Shown here in pieces: positions 1-10,407 of a stretch of 64,000 bases of DNA. Position 1 is the first letter of the stretch. Each line of letters starts with the position of its first letter. The DNA is from Tubulanus polymorphus (taxonomy: Eukaryota; Nemertea; Palaeonemertea; Tubulaniformes; Tubulanidae): contig NC_134031.1 of the NCBI RefSeq assembly GCF_964204645.1, positions 8,782,501 to 8,846,500 of the forward strand. Direction: 5' to 3'. The notes under the pieces are model-generated. The model worked only from the letters and a program-made list of their open reading frames with translations, did not search any database and was not told where the DNA came from. The position numbers and the translations under genes were made by a program.

Positions 1-156
1 GTTCTGGCAAGAAATAGAACTGTCCAATGCCTGAAATTACTGTTTTGGTTTTTAAGTACTGGTAACATACATGAACACTTGCTTGCTGAGAAAAATATTT
101 TTGTGGCAGTGACGACTGTATTAAATTATAATTTAATTTCTTGATTGTATTTTCAG

Positions 157-554
157 CTGATGCATTCCTAGATGATCAAACAACAGACTGCACGAATAAA
201 CTGAATAAAAAACTCATGAAGAAAAAATTCAAAGTGTCTGAAAAAAGAAAAAATATAACATGTGGGAGTGAATCTAAAAAGAAGCGCCGAAAAATCAAAA
301 AGAAGTTGGTTGAGTTAGCTGATGGAGAAAAGGTAGAGAAAACAAAATCACAAATTACTGGACAAGAAAGACATTTATCAGAATTGAAGAAAATCTTAGA
401 ATCAGATAAATTTAGTTCGGTCATTGATACAAAACCTACAGATCATTCCACTACTACAAAAAGAAATAAGTTAAAGAAACCAGACACCAATTTGGTTGGA
501 TCTGTCCCCGAAGTATTTGTATTTGAAGATAGGAAATTACGAAAGCCTTGTCAG
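157..554 (+). CDS. C1orf131: C1orf131/DUF4602-like gene, first visible exon
   Basis: Exon of a spliced host gene whose further exons are 641-808, 906-992, 5707-5756 and 7859-7982. The acceptor is TTTTCAG ending at 156 and the donor CAG|GTGTGT follows 554. It codes for a lysine-rich, low-complexity segment (about 130 residues) with basic runs such as KKKRRKIKKK, as expected of a nucleolar protein. The joined C-terminal part (ARFDLKRARLEVQKFGISG, then KRPYVNYRVYQEM, then a short conserved tail) resembles the DUF4602 domain of human C1orf131, related to yeast Faf1 of the small-subunit processome; a role in ribosome biogenesis is inferred from that family. The 5' exons lie before the window. The assignment rests on memory of the family, not a search. 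Confidence 0.7.
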
Positions 555-640
555 GTGTGTACTTGAATCATCTCTTGAATTTTAAGAAACTATGTCTTTA
601 GACTTGGAAGGAATGTTTATCCATATTATCCATATTCTAG

Positions 641-808
641 GTGGATGAAAAACTGCCAGTACAACCGCAGACTAACTTAGTTGTTGATGATGCGAGGTTC
701 GATCTGAAAAGAGCCCGTTTAGAAGTGCAAAAGTTTGGTATATCTGGATTCGATCAGGTCAAAAAAGAAATTGCCAAAGAGCAGTTCCTTGTAAAACTTG
801 GTGCTAAG
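641..808 (+). CDS. C1orf131: C1orf131-like gene, exon with DUF4602 core
   Basis: Phase-0 exon between acceptor ATTCTAG (ends 640) and donor AAG|GTACAAG. Its 56 codons include ARFDLKRARLEVQKFGISGF and end in KLGAK, the best recognised part of the DUF4602 domain. The reading frame runs without a break from the previous exon. Confidence 0.72.
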
Positions 809-905
809 GTACAAGTTCATTAATATACATGTAAAACTAAATCTTCTTTCTTACTGTATAGAAACTAAATGTAGAACTGCATAAAAAGGACTAATTTTGT
901 TCCAG

Positions 906-992
906 CCCACCAAAAGACCGTATGTCAATTATAGAGTTTACCAGGAAATGGTGAAAAAGAACAAGGAGTATGATGCGGAAAAACAGGAAATG
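906..992 (+). CDS. C1orf131: C1orf131-like gene, exon
   Basis: Phase-0 exon of 29 codons between acceptor TTCCAG (ends 905) and donor ATG|GTAAGA. It codes for PTKRPYVNYRVYQEMVKKNK and an acidic/basic helix, continuing the DUF4602 domain. The next exon is 4.7 kb away. Confidence 0.72.
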
Positions 993-1421
993 GTAAGATT
1001 TTTAGTGAATCTTCAGCATTTCCTCCATCGATCAATTTTTGGAGGCTCCCATCAATTATCAAATAAAATTTCATTTTATTTCTATTGATTTTGGGGTGAA
1101 AGGTTAATGCCTATATGTAATTCTCATAAAACCTTGTCAACCGGTACGCGCTAATAATGCCAGAAGTTAAAATGCCAGAAATAAAAATGACGGGTGTAAA
1201 TATGCCAGAGGTAAAAATGCCAGAGGAAATAATGCCAGAAGGGTAAATTGATTCAATGATTGTAAGAAACAAGTGTATCAAAACTTATTAACTATTCATC
1301 GAATTGTTGCTTTGATGTCACGAATTACAGCAAACTAACTCTTCGAAAACATTTTGATTTTGATTATCATACCTATTATTATACCTAGAAAGATAATTTA
1401 TCTGAACTGTGCATTCAATAT

Positions 1422-2057
1422 CAGTGACGGATCCAGAGGCATAAGGGGCCGTGCATAAAGTACGTACGTCCGTAGGGGGGTGGGGGTTTCTTAAAATCCG
1501 TACAAAAGCGTACAGGGGGAGGGGAGGGGTCAGCTAAAAACGTACATACTTTCCAAGGGGGGAGGGTTGATATTAATAGTACGTACTTTGTGCACGAAAC
1601 ATAATGTGAATTTCACAAATATTCCCGTTTGCCGACGATCCTAAGTGTGTCTAGTGAAAATAAAATGAATATATTACTTGAAGTCTCGGGAATTCCCCAC
1701 TTTCAGTCTTTCATTTCGTTGCCATGGAAGATCGTTGATCAACGTCAGCAGGAACTCTGTTGAATCAGGGTGGATTTTGCCTTCTTTAAACCATTATTCC
1801 TGAAAATTCTGTTTTACGGGGGGGGTTACCCCTAAAAGTATGTACGGAAGGGGGGTTATAAAAAAACGTGCAATGAGCGTACAAGAGGGGAGAGGGGGTT
1901 AAAAATACCCGGAAGTCAAGCGTACGTACTTTATGCACGGCCCCTAATATGACTACCGCATTTCGACAACCGAGTGCCCAAGGAAACAGCTAAGTCAAAA
2001 AGGAAAAATGTTGACTACCGCATTAGCGGCAAGTGTGGTAGGCTAAATCCGCCACTG
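1422..2057. mobile_element. hAT-like MITE, interrupted
   Basis: Ends CAGTGACGGATCCAG (from 1422) and AATCCGCCACTG (to 2057) are imperfect terminal inverted repeats of the hAT type. The 5-bp flanks AATAT (1417-1421 and 2058-2062) match and fit a target duplication. Without the inserted element at 1445-1944 only about 136 bp remain, so it is non-autonomous. Confidence 0.6.
1445..1944. mobile_element. PIF/Harbinger-like MITE nested in the hAT-like MITE
   Basis: A 500-bp element with terminal inverted repeats GGGGCCGTGCATAAAGTACG and its complement, each continuing into CTACG-like sequence, flanked by TAA (1442-1444 and 1945-1947). A 3-bp TAA duplication and GGG-starting ends are typical of PIF/Harbinger. 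The interior is G-rich with runs such as GGGGGG and has no ORF. Superfamily assignment is inferred. Confidence 0.6.
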
Positions 2058-2133
2058 AATATGTAAACTCTGTGCATTAATTTCATTAATTTAGAAATGC
2101 GCTGTATATCATGACTATGTTCCCTTTTTTATC

Positions 2134-3363
2134 AGCCCACTTGGGACTTTAGTCCCAGCGGGCTGTTGTTGGAATACGGTTATTTTGGGAAGTTTTGAAG
2201 ACGCTTCAAGGTAATGTCTTGATATATGGTTCATACATGTATCTACCCTAGACACATCTTCAGCCCAAAAACTGGCCCTGTCAGATTCAAGATGGCCGAC
2301 TGGCAGCCATTGTTGTTCGCCAAAATCAGCACTTTTTACACATTTTTGAACTTTTTAAGGGAAATTTTGAAGATGCTTTAATCAATTACCTTGATCTTTC
2401 GTATGTATTTCAATCCCCCAAGGGCCCATCACCGTAAGAAAAATTGGGTCCATCGGACTAAGATGGCCATCCTATGACCTGTTTAGTGATCAAAAATGTA
2501 AATTTTGGCCTGAATTCTGAGTCCTGTAGTTTCCTATTGGTTTTCCATACCTCATTGCAATTTGTGATGGGTATTCTTATGAAAAGGGATCTTTTATACC
2601 CGAGACAGGTATTTTTGATCAGGCAATTATGACGCAATTGGTGGCCATCTTGGTGTCATCAGTACTCACTCGTAGGTGGAAAAAGGTTTTCCCACATTAT
2701 ATTGATACTTAAGCATATTTTGTTATCACAATCAATTGCAAAGTTGTAGCTCATGACATGCTCTATGACCATGATGAGTTTCAAGCCCATCGGTTTTGTA
2801 TATGGCCACCAGGGGACGTTGAACAATATTGTATTACAATAACTTTGTATTTCTATATTATATTCGTATCTATGCATATTTTGCTACTACAATCAATTGG
2901 AAAGTTGTAGTTCATGACATGGTCTATGATTGTGGTAAGTTTCAAGGACATAAATTATTCTATATGGTCACTAGGGGGCGTTGAATAGTAGAATAACTTA
3001 GTATTTCCCCATTTTATTGGTACCTAGGCATATTTTGTTACCATGATTAATTGCAAAGTTGTAGCTCATGACATGTTCTATGATGATGGTTAGTGTCAAT
3101 GTCATTGGGCTTTGCATATGGTCACCAGGGGGCGTTGAATAGTAGAATAATAGTATTTCCATATCATATTAGGACCTAGGCATATTTTGTTACCACAATC
3201 AATTACAAAATTGTAGCTGCTGAAATGTGCTATGATTGTGGTGAGTTTCAAGGTCATTAGATTTTTTCAAGGTCATTGGTTAACCATTGAATATTGAAAT
3301 TGTTTGATTGTTGAGCATCTGAAACCACTTCCCAAGTGGGCATGGTGTCCCTGGACCCCTAGT
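2134..3363 (+). repeat. Hairpin-headed element with internal about 145-bp tandem repeats
   Basis: The left end is a 31-nt hairpin (2134-2164) starting AGCCCACTTGGGACT. The right end holds TTCCCAAGTGGGC, an inverted match to the head, followed by TGGTGTCCCTGGACCCCTAG. The 3' half is made of degenerate units of about 145 bp, each with GGCATATTTTGTTAC, GTTGTAGCTCATGACATG and CACCAGGGGGCGTTGAATA-like blocks. Related copies lie at 12109-14074, 32907-34157 and 57575-58822. No protein is encoded. Confidence 0.7.
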
Positions 3364-3517
3364 TTCAATATATTACAATATGTGCATTAATTTTTTAATT
3401 TCCAATGATCTAAAAATATTTTGTGTCTTAATATCATCTTGTGCAAATAAGCTTTTGTCAGACTTTATTTTATAAATTTGTGATTCTCTTTATTCTATAA
3501 ATTTGTCATTCATTTTT

Positions 3518-4545
3518 ATGGACTTTCGCCAAAGCGAAGTCCATTTCGTTATGATAACAAACCAAAGGAAGAAAGTTTATTTTGTACCAAAGAAAAAAGG
3601 TTTCATACGATAAGTAATCGCATATGAAACTTTCTTCCTTTGGGGCTTAGTTTCCCTTCGGAACTTTTAAAACATTCAATGCAGTAATAAAATCTCTAAC
3701 CCTATTGAATTTCATTGGAATCCGTTGCTTATTTATCAATTTAGTTATTTATTTGTTGTTGTAACTACATTTCATTTCGGAAGAACACATGCCCCTTTAC
3801 GTATATTCATGCTTCACACATGTCCCTGACACATATACTTGCTGCAGTGTGATGTATTGATCCGTGCATGTATATGAAAAGTGCGCCTCACGTGTGGCCT
3901 AGTTAAAGTTTTCTCAGAAACTGCAAATGATTCAACTGCCAGAGTTTGTCGCGGCCGGCCATAAAAAGCTGTGAATTAAAGAAGGACAGTAAAATTGGGA
4001 AAGAGGGCAGTGAATTTTTGAAATTGTTCAATTTACGTAAGTTGTCTAACAAACTTCGTACACAGTGTATGGAAATCATTCACACCATGAACGTGGAGTG
4101 TCTATTTGAGTCAGTGGGAAAAAACCCACTACCATATTCATGATGAAGATCATCATGCAGTTGTGTGTGATAGTGGAGATCGTATCAATGAATAGACAGA
4201 TTTTCATGGAAACTTCTGGATTCAATCAAGGGGAACATCTTAGGCTTTTTTTATTACTTGGAGCACGGATTCTCTGGAATTCTGCCGAAAACTTCATGTC
4301 GAAGATAGGTATGCGTATCTGCATTCATAATTCAAAAAGACATTTTTTTCTTGATATTTTCCGTCCTTATTTTTGATCTAATTGTCTGAGAAAATCAGTT
4401 TTCTCCCAACATCAGAATTCAATCCAATAGTTTCACTAGTTTTCAATTGTTCTGCTTATAATCTCTATTCTAGAATACCTATATTTAATTTTGATGCTGA
4501 TTAAACGTACTCATGTAAATTTAGGAAAGTCCATATAAAGGATTT
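3518..4545. repeat. Second hairpin-headed repeat
   Basis: A 27-nt hairpin (ATGGACTTTCGCC then AAAGCGAAGTCCAT) begins this stretch, and GGAAAGTCCATATAAAGG at about 4526-4543 may be the opposing end. Near the start, an inverted pair of GAAAGTTTCATA-like segments (about 3560-3645) adds secondary structure. Limits are approximate. Confidence 0.4.
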
Positions 4546-4564
4546 CGTTTCTTGTTTAATTTTT

Positions 4565-5446
4565 AGCCCACTTGGGACTTAAGTCCCAGCGGGCTATTGC
4601 GTTCACTTGTCGTCCGTCCGTTCGTCCGACCGTCCGTAGACGGAATCCATACGCACCATACGCAAAACCAAATGACCTTGAAACTCACCAAATCATGGAC
4701 CATGTCATGAATTACAACTTTGCAATTGATTTTGGTAACAAATTATGCATAGCTACAAATTAGTTATTGTATTATTCAACGCACCCTGGTGGCCATACCG
4801 GTATTCAAAAAGCTATGACCTTGAAACTCACCATAATCATAGAACACGTTATGAGCTACAACTTTCCACTTGATCGTGGTAACAAAGCTTAGGCTTAATA
4901 TGATGTAGGAAAACTTTTTCCACCTACGAATGAGTACTGATGACACCAAGATGGCCGCCAATTGCATCATAATTGGCTGATCAAAAATACCTCTCAGGTA
5001 TTAAAGATCCCTTTCCAAAGAATACCCATTACAAATTGCAATGATAAATGGCATACCAGTAGGAAGCTACAGGACTCAGAATTCGGGTATTGACATTTTT
5101 TGGCACCAAAATGGTCATAGGTCTTATGCTGATGGGCCATTGGGGGATTCAAGTATATACGAAAGATCAAGGTAATTGATCAATGTGTCTTCAAAATTTC
5201 CCTTAAAAGTTGTGTAAAAAGGGCTGATTTTAGCTGATCTGCCAGTGGGCCATCTTGATTCTGAGAGGGCCAGTTTTTTGGGCTGAAGATGTGTCTAGGG
5301 TAGATACATGTGTAACCCAAATATCAAGACATTACATTGGAGTGTCTTTAAACTTTCCAATATTACTGCTGGATTTCCATCTTGGGACGGACAACGGACG
5401 AAAAGTGAACGCAATAGCCGACTGGGACTAAAGTCCCAAGTGGGCT
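4565..5446. repeat. Foldback copy of the hairpin-headed element
   Basis: Both ends carry the AGCCCACTTGGGACT hairpin head, the right one in inverted orientation (5416-5446), so two partial copies face each other. Inside are the 145-bp repeat blocks and, in reverse, the unique part seen at 2200-2690. Confidence 0.6.
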
Positions 5447-5706
5447 AAAAAGTGCTACTATAAATCGAATTCTTCACATCTCAGTGTGAGGCCTAGATAC
5501 TTCACTTTCAAATTGTCTCTTGGATTGAATAAAACCTTGTTCCTGTTCTGCAGGGTGCATTTTCTTAAGCATAGCCTACACCATTTTATTCAAAATTTAA
5601 TGATCCCTATCTGTTTTATATTTCGATCGGCTTCGACCAAGTTAGTTTCTTTGAATGAATGAATTATTTTTAGATGTGTTTTGCCAGTGGTTTTTTGTCA
5701 TTTCAG

Positions 5707-5756
5707 GATCGAAAACTAGGATTGAAAGTAAAAAAGAGTCACCCCGATACTGAGAA
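5707..5756 (+). CDS. C1orf131: C1orf131-like gene, exon
   Basis: Short exon after acceptor TTTCAG (ends 5706), before donor GTAAGT at 5757. It codes for DRKLGLKVKKSHPDTE plus two bases of a lysine codon completed by the last exon (7859), so phase and splice signals agree. Confidence 0.65.
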
Positions 5757-7858
5757 GTAAGTTCATTGTACAGTTTAGTGACAAATACAGTAAACTCTGC
5801 CTTATATTAGACTAATGAGAACTGGAGAATTTGGTTTTATTCTGAGTAGGGAGATTTGAGCCTGAGGCTTTGCTAGGATGAATATTATTGACAAGCATAT
5901 TATTCCCTTCAAGCCTCTTCATTACATGAAGTGTTGATACGTTTGTGAACCTCCCTCTTAAAGATAAATAATGCAAATCCAATTGACACCCTGGAAAACC
6001 ATTTGATAGAGGATCTTATTATTTCTTGAGGTCAAGATCTCATGATGCATGCTGATGATAGCTAAATATATCTTGTTAGCTCTTGTAGAAAATCCTTTGT
6101 TACAACAAGAGACATCAATAACAACGTCTTTCCTATTCAAGTTCAATATTTCCAGCAAAACCCGGGAGAGTGATAAACGCTGATTGGTGGCCAAAATCAC
6201 GTGCTATCAAGTGCGATATGATGCAAATATGGAAATCCAACACTCTCCAGGGCCTCAACAAGTTACAGAAAAACGGAAAATTGATTTATTCAACGATGTC
6301 ACTTTCTGCCATCATCTTGATCTTCTTTTCTCCTAAGACAGCGGTTCTTCTCCTGGGTCAGGTATCACGGCCATCAGTACCAAAACAAGTCACTTGTCGC
6401 GATGCAGAACTAGACCTTAATAGGCTCACCATCATTAGGATCTGTGACTTCTTGACCTTGACCGTTGGGATATGTGACTTTGCGATCCTGAATTTTCAAT
6501 GGGTACAGCTTGGATACTGGTCTGTTTGTCATACCACCCATTGTCTGAAGTGACACAGACCGCACAAACCCATCTGATCCTCTTTCTTACTCTGTCACAA
6601 TCCCCATCTTCCATTTCGACCTCGGTGCATCACTGTCTACGAGAAAAACATCCCCGGTTCTGATAACTTCTTTGTTCTATTTTCTGCTGGTTATACTCTC
6701 GAAGTGATGTCAGGCGTTCTTTCGACCTCCTGCTCCAAAAGTGCTAAAGAACCACAGCTAAATGCTTCGACCTGGCTTCCGCGAGACTCTCACTCAACAC
6801 AAACTCTGGATCATCCAATTCCTCCGGGGCTACATATGAATGAGGAAGAGTTGTATTTCTTCTGCCACACATGAACTGTGACCGATAAACGTGAGAAATC
6901 CCACAATAAATATAGCCAAAACGAAAAACTTGAATAGAAGAGTATATGTTTGCGCAACGTTTCATGATATAATTTAATTATCTACTGACTTCGGTTTCCC
7001 AGTTGAACGATAATGTTCCCTCAAAATTTTCAAAGCTCTCCTGCCATTGTTTTTGGCATCACGGATGACAAGGGTTAAACTCTGTCATCCAAACAGTTAA
7101 TCAATTCCGCATAAGCGTTCGCATTGTCATTGGCATTCGGGGCTTCAGTCTCTTGCCCTGTTGCCAGAATCAACACTTCATAAAGTTTTTGAAGTCAAAA
7201 ATCAAGTTTCTCCCAGGGGCGGTTCCAGGGGCATGTTGTGACCATGTCAACCAATAAAAAGGGCATATATTCTTAATTTAGGGCGGAAAGGCATATCAGC
7301 AAAATTTTTGAAATTTTACTATCATTTTAGAGCTTTCTGAGCATGGTAAATTTTGATACAGAGGAAAAATAAAAAGGCACTTTAAAATTCCAACCGTGTT
7401 GGTCGACACGGTCTCAATCCGCCCCTGTCTCCTGGGCCCATAACCCAGAACTTGGAGATTAAAAAATGCAACAACGTCTTGTTTCTGCTAAATCTACTAA
7501 TCAACTAATCTTTATTTCATCATATCATCATGCATAAATGAGTTATAGTCATACATGCACATGATCATCAGGAGGATGATGGAATATTTCTAACCAAATT
7601 ATGAAAATAACATTAGTTTACATTATGTAACAATGAAGGGCCTTGGCTTATTGGGCGAAGCGTTAAGAAATCCATGTATTTTAGGTTAAAAAACAGCCAT
7701 TTGGCTTATTGGCCGTGTCGGCTTAATCGCTGGAAAATACGGTATGTGTAAAGAGATTATATAAGCAGATCTAGTTAACGTAGAGTCTACTGTATTATAA
7801 TCCATTTTAATCATTTTCATTAATTATTTTTTGAGTAAATACATATATTTGTTTTCAG
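5757..7858 (+). other. Last intron of the C1orf131-like gene
   Basis: About 2.1 kb between a GTAAGT donor and a TTTTCAG acceptor. It holds the BEL/Pao relic at 6410-6965; elsewhere I see no gene, only AT-rich sequence. Confidence 0.65.
6410..6965 (-). pseudogene. BEL/Pao retrotransposon relic, C-terminal integrase region
   Basis: On the minus strand the reading frame ending at 6410 contains TGDVFLVDSDAPRSKWKMGI and NRPVSKLYPL, the pattern of the DUF5641 tail that follows BEL/Pao integrases. Upstream, in another frame, PEELDDPEFVLSESLAEARS and then FWSRRSKERLTSLREY match the region just before that tail. At least one frameshift and an in-frame TAA separate the parts. No LTRs were seen, so this is a dead fragment in the host intron. 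Confidence 0.7.
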
Positions 7859-7982
7859 GTCAAAAAACAGAGATGAACTAGGTTTATTAGATGGACAAAT
7901 CGGACGGTATAAAGATGGTATTCAGTTCTTGTCGAAAGATGATATTGAAAAAGTAAAAAAATCTAAGAATAAAAAAAGATGA
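7859..7982 (+). CDS. C1orf131: C1orf131-like gene, last exon
   Basis: Starts after acceptor GTTTTCAG and ends at TGA 7980-7982. It codes for NRDELGLLDGQIGRYKDGIQ followed by a lysine-rich end. A final G-x-x-G-x-(Y/F)-K-x-G-x-x-(F/L)-L-S motif of this kind closes C1orf131-family proteins, which supports the assignment. No clear polyadenylation signal was picked out downstream. Confidence 0.72.
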
Positions 7983-8247
7983 ATATAATGAACAACCATT
8001 CTGTTTCTTTTTATGTGATACAGTAAAAGAAGTAAAACTTGATACAGTAGGATATCGTGGGCCTATATTTGCTGAACCTTCTCCCTGCATATACAATGTT
8101 AAGCATCATGGAGAGAGAAGCCTTTTACCCTTCCCCAAAACTCTGTAGACTACACAGAATGAGTTGCATGGCGTCCTGTTGCAATGCATCCTGCCGTTAA
8201 CTCCTGTGTGATTTTAAAGTTTTATTATAATGTCAATATTTTTTATC

Positions 8248-8795
8248 AGCTCTGCTGTGACCGAAGGTCGGCGGAGCTAATGGGTGAGCCGTCATCGTTG
8301 TCCGTCAGTTTGTTCGTTCGTGCATCTGTCAACTTTTTCTTCAAATCGCTACTTGTCCTACAGTTTTAATCAGATCAATTCCAAATTTGACATGAATGTT
8401 CTATGGACCAATGCCTATAAAGTTACAGAGCCACTTTTTGGATTCATCCCCCAGGGGGCGCCCCTGGGGTGGAGCTTCTATTTCTTCAAATCGCTACTAG
8501 TCCCACAGTTTTAATCAGATCAATTCCAAATTTGGTATGAATGTTCTATGGACCATGGCCTATGTAGTTACAGAGCCAATTTTTAGATTCGTCCACCTGG
8601 GGCTGGAATTTCTATTTCTTCAAATTGCTATTAGTCCTCCAGTTTTAATCAGATCAAGTCCAAAATTGGAATGAATGTTCTATGGACCAATACCTACAGT
8701 ACCCTTCTTGGATTTGGCCAAAAGGGGCCACCCCTAGGTATGTAGCTTCTATTTCTTCAAATCACACAGCGGAGCTATATAAGCCGATAGGCTCC
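8248..8795 (+). repeat. Third hairpin-headed repeat, about 115-bp internal units
   Basis: Starts with a 31-nt hairpin (8248-8278, AGCTCTGC...GCGGAGCT), then a GTCCGTC stretch, then about three units of 110-120 bp containing TTTTAATCAGATCAATTCC and GAATGTTCTATGGACC. It ends near CAGCGGAGCTATATAAGCC. The plan is the same as in the element at 2134, with unrelated sequence. Confidence 0.6.
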
Positions 8796-9047
8796 TTGTT
8801 TTATTATGAACAGGATTCGAATTGTACATGTACATACCGTACACGTGATAAGTACGATACTATGGAGTTCTGAAAAATACACAGTTACGCGAATAAGTGT
8901 GTGAAGTTTGCAATTGTGTCAAGTTAGGTAATTTTACCACCTGTCCTTTATTCTATAAATACAAGAAACATTACATATCTTTCATCGTCTTATCACATGC
9001 GAACAAAATAAACTTCGGTGGGAACGCTTAAGATTGCTTCTATATTT

Positions 9048-9270
9048 AGGGTTTTCTGTTATTTCACAGAAAACCCTATTGATATCCGCGTGATTATTAG
9101 GGTTTTCTGTTACATCACAGAAAACCCTATTGAGATTCGCGTGTTTCTTATTATTATTAGGGTTTTCTGTTATTTCACAGAAAACCCTATTGATATCCGC
9201 GTGATTATTATTAGGGTTTTCTGTTATTTCACAGAAAACCCTATTGATATCCGCGTGATTATTATTATTA
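9048..9270. repeat. Array of four 30-nt perfect hairpins
   Basis: Hairpins at 9048-9077, 9099-9128, 9159-9188 and 9213-9242 each pair AGGGTTTTCTGT with ACAGAAAACCCT around a 6-nt loop. They are separated by TATTGATATCCGCGTGATTA-like spacers and short ATT runs. Further copies lie at 9828-9857 and, inverted, at 28682-28711. Confidence 0.8.
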
Positions 9271-10407
9271 TTATTTTCTTCCACACTATTTTTACCAAAA
9301 GAAAATAGGCTTTGTTACCTTACCGCTGTTTCATATACAATCCATATAATATCGTTCAGCTCACTGAGATCTACAAATAGCCCGCGTGTTTTTTCACGAA
9401 TCATCGTTACAAAAGCGCTGTCGGGCCGTAAACATCGAAAATTATCCGTATGCTGGACTCACACTTGACATTCGGAGTAAGCGTTCGCTCTGGGGGAAAG
9501 GAGATCGTTCGCTGTGTCGCTTGAAGTGTTTATCGAGTTTTACGTGACCTTAAGGCTTTAGTATGGTGGCTGATAAGATAAAAGAACACGAATAAGCAAA
9601 TGAGGGCGACATGACGACAAAATGACAAAACTAAAATAACGCGAGAAAACAATGATTTTGATTTTGTCGCCCGCGACAATTCAATATTTTGGTTTTATCG
9701 CCCGCGACAATTCATTATTTTGGTTTTATCGCCCACGACAATTCACTACTTTGGTTTTATCGGCAGCGACAATTCATTATTCTGTTATTTCACAGAAAAC
9801 CCTATTGATATCCGCGTGATTATTATTAGGGTTTTCTGTTATTTCACAGAAAACCCTATTGATATCCGCGTGATTATTATTATTATTATTTTCTTCCACA
9901 CTATTTTTACCAAAAGAAAATAGGCTTTGTTACCTTACCGCTGTTTCATATACAATCCATATAATATCGTTCAGCTCACTGAGATCTACAAATAGCCCGC
10001 GTGTTTTTTCACGAATCATCGTTACAAAAGCGCTGTCGGGCCGTAAACATCGAAAATTATCCGTATGCTGGACTCACACTTGACATTCGGAGTAAGCGTT
10101 CGCTCTGGGGGAAAGGAGATCGTTCGCTGTGTCGCTTGAAGTGTTTATCGAGTTTTACGTGACCTTAAGGCTTTAGTATGGTGGCTGATAAGATAAAAGA
10201 ACACGAATAAGCAAATGAGGGCGACATGACGACAAAATGACAAAACTAAAATAACGCGAGAAAACAATGATTTTGATTTTGTCGCCCGCGACAATTCAAT
10301 ATTTTGGTTTTATCGCCCGCGACAATTCATTATTTTGGTTTTATCGCCCACGACAATTCACTACTTTGGTTTTATCGGCAGCGACAATTCATTATTTTGG
10401 TTTTGTC
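9178..10407 (+). repeat. Tandem duplication, about 615 bp per copy
   Basis: The sequence from the hairpin array through the spacer (CTTTGTTACCTTACCGCTG at 9311 and 9926) to the first 31-bp repeat units occurs twice in direct order with a shift of about 615 bp and only scattered differences. No gene. Confidence 0.75.
9664..9782 (+). repeat. 31-bp minisatellite, short array
   Basis: About four units with the dyad core GTCGCCCGCGAC or ATCGCCCGCGAC, each followed by AATTCATTATTTTGGTTTT. Confidence 0.8.

Larger units (their letters stand above)
993..5706 (+). other. Long intron of the C1orf131-like gene, rich in repeats
   Basis: No host coding sequence is seen. The intron holds a hAT-like MITE interrupted by a Harbinger-like MITE (1422-2057), a hairpin-headed tandem-repeat element (2134-3363), a second hairpin family (3518-4545) and a foldback copy of the first (4565-5446). 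Two weak open stretches at 3946-4376 match nothing I recognise. At about 1150-1245 there is a short degenerate series of ATGCCAGA(A/G) repeats. Confidence 0.7.

Noticed and set aside
3946-4376. Two adjacent ORFs in the first long intron as an extra host gene
   Set aside because: Non-ATG start, stops between them, no recognisable domain; probably a chance or very old relic.
6170-6553. 127-codon + strand ORF
   Set aside because: It overlaps the minus-strand BEL/Pao relic, whose motifs are recognisable, so it is a shadow frame.
9048-9270. CRISPR array
   Set aside because: Spacers are almost identical to each other, repeats are full hairpins, there are no cas genes, and the DNA is eukaryotic.
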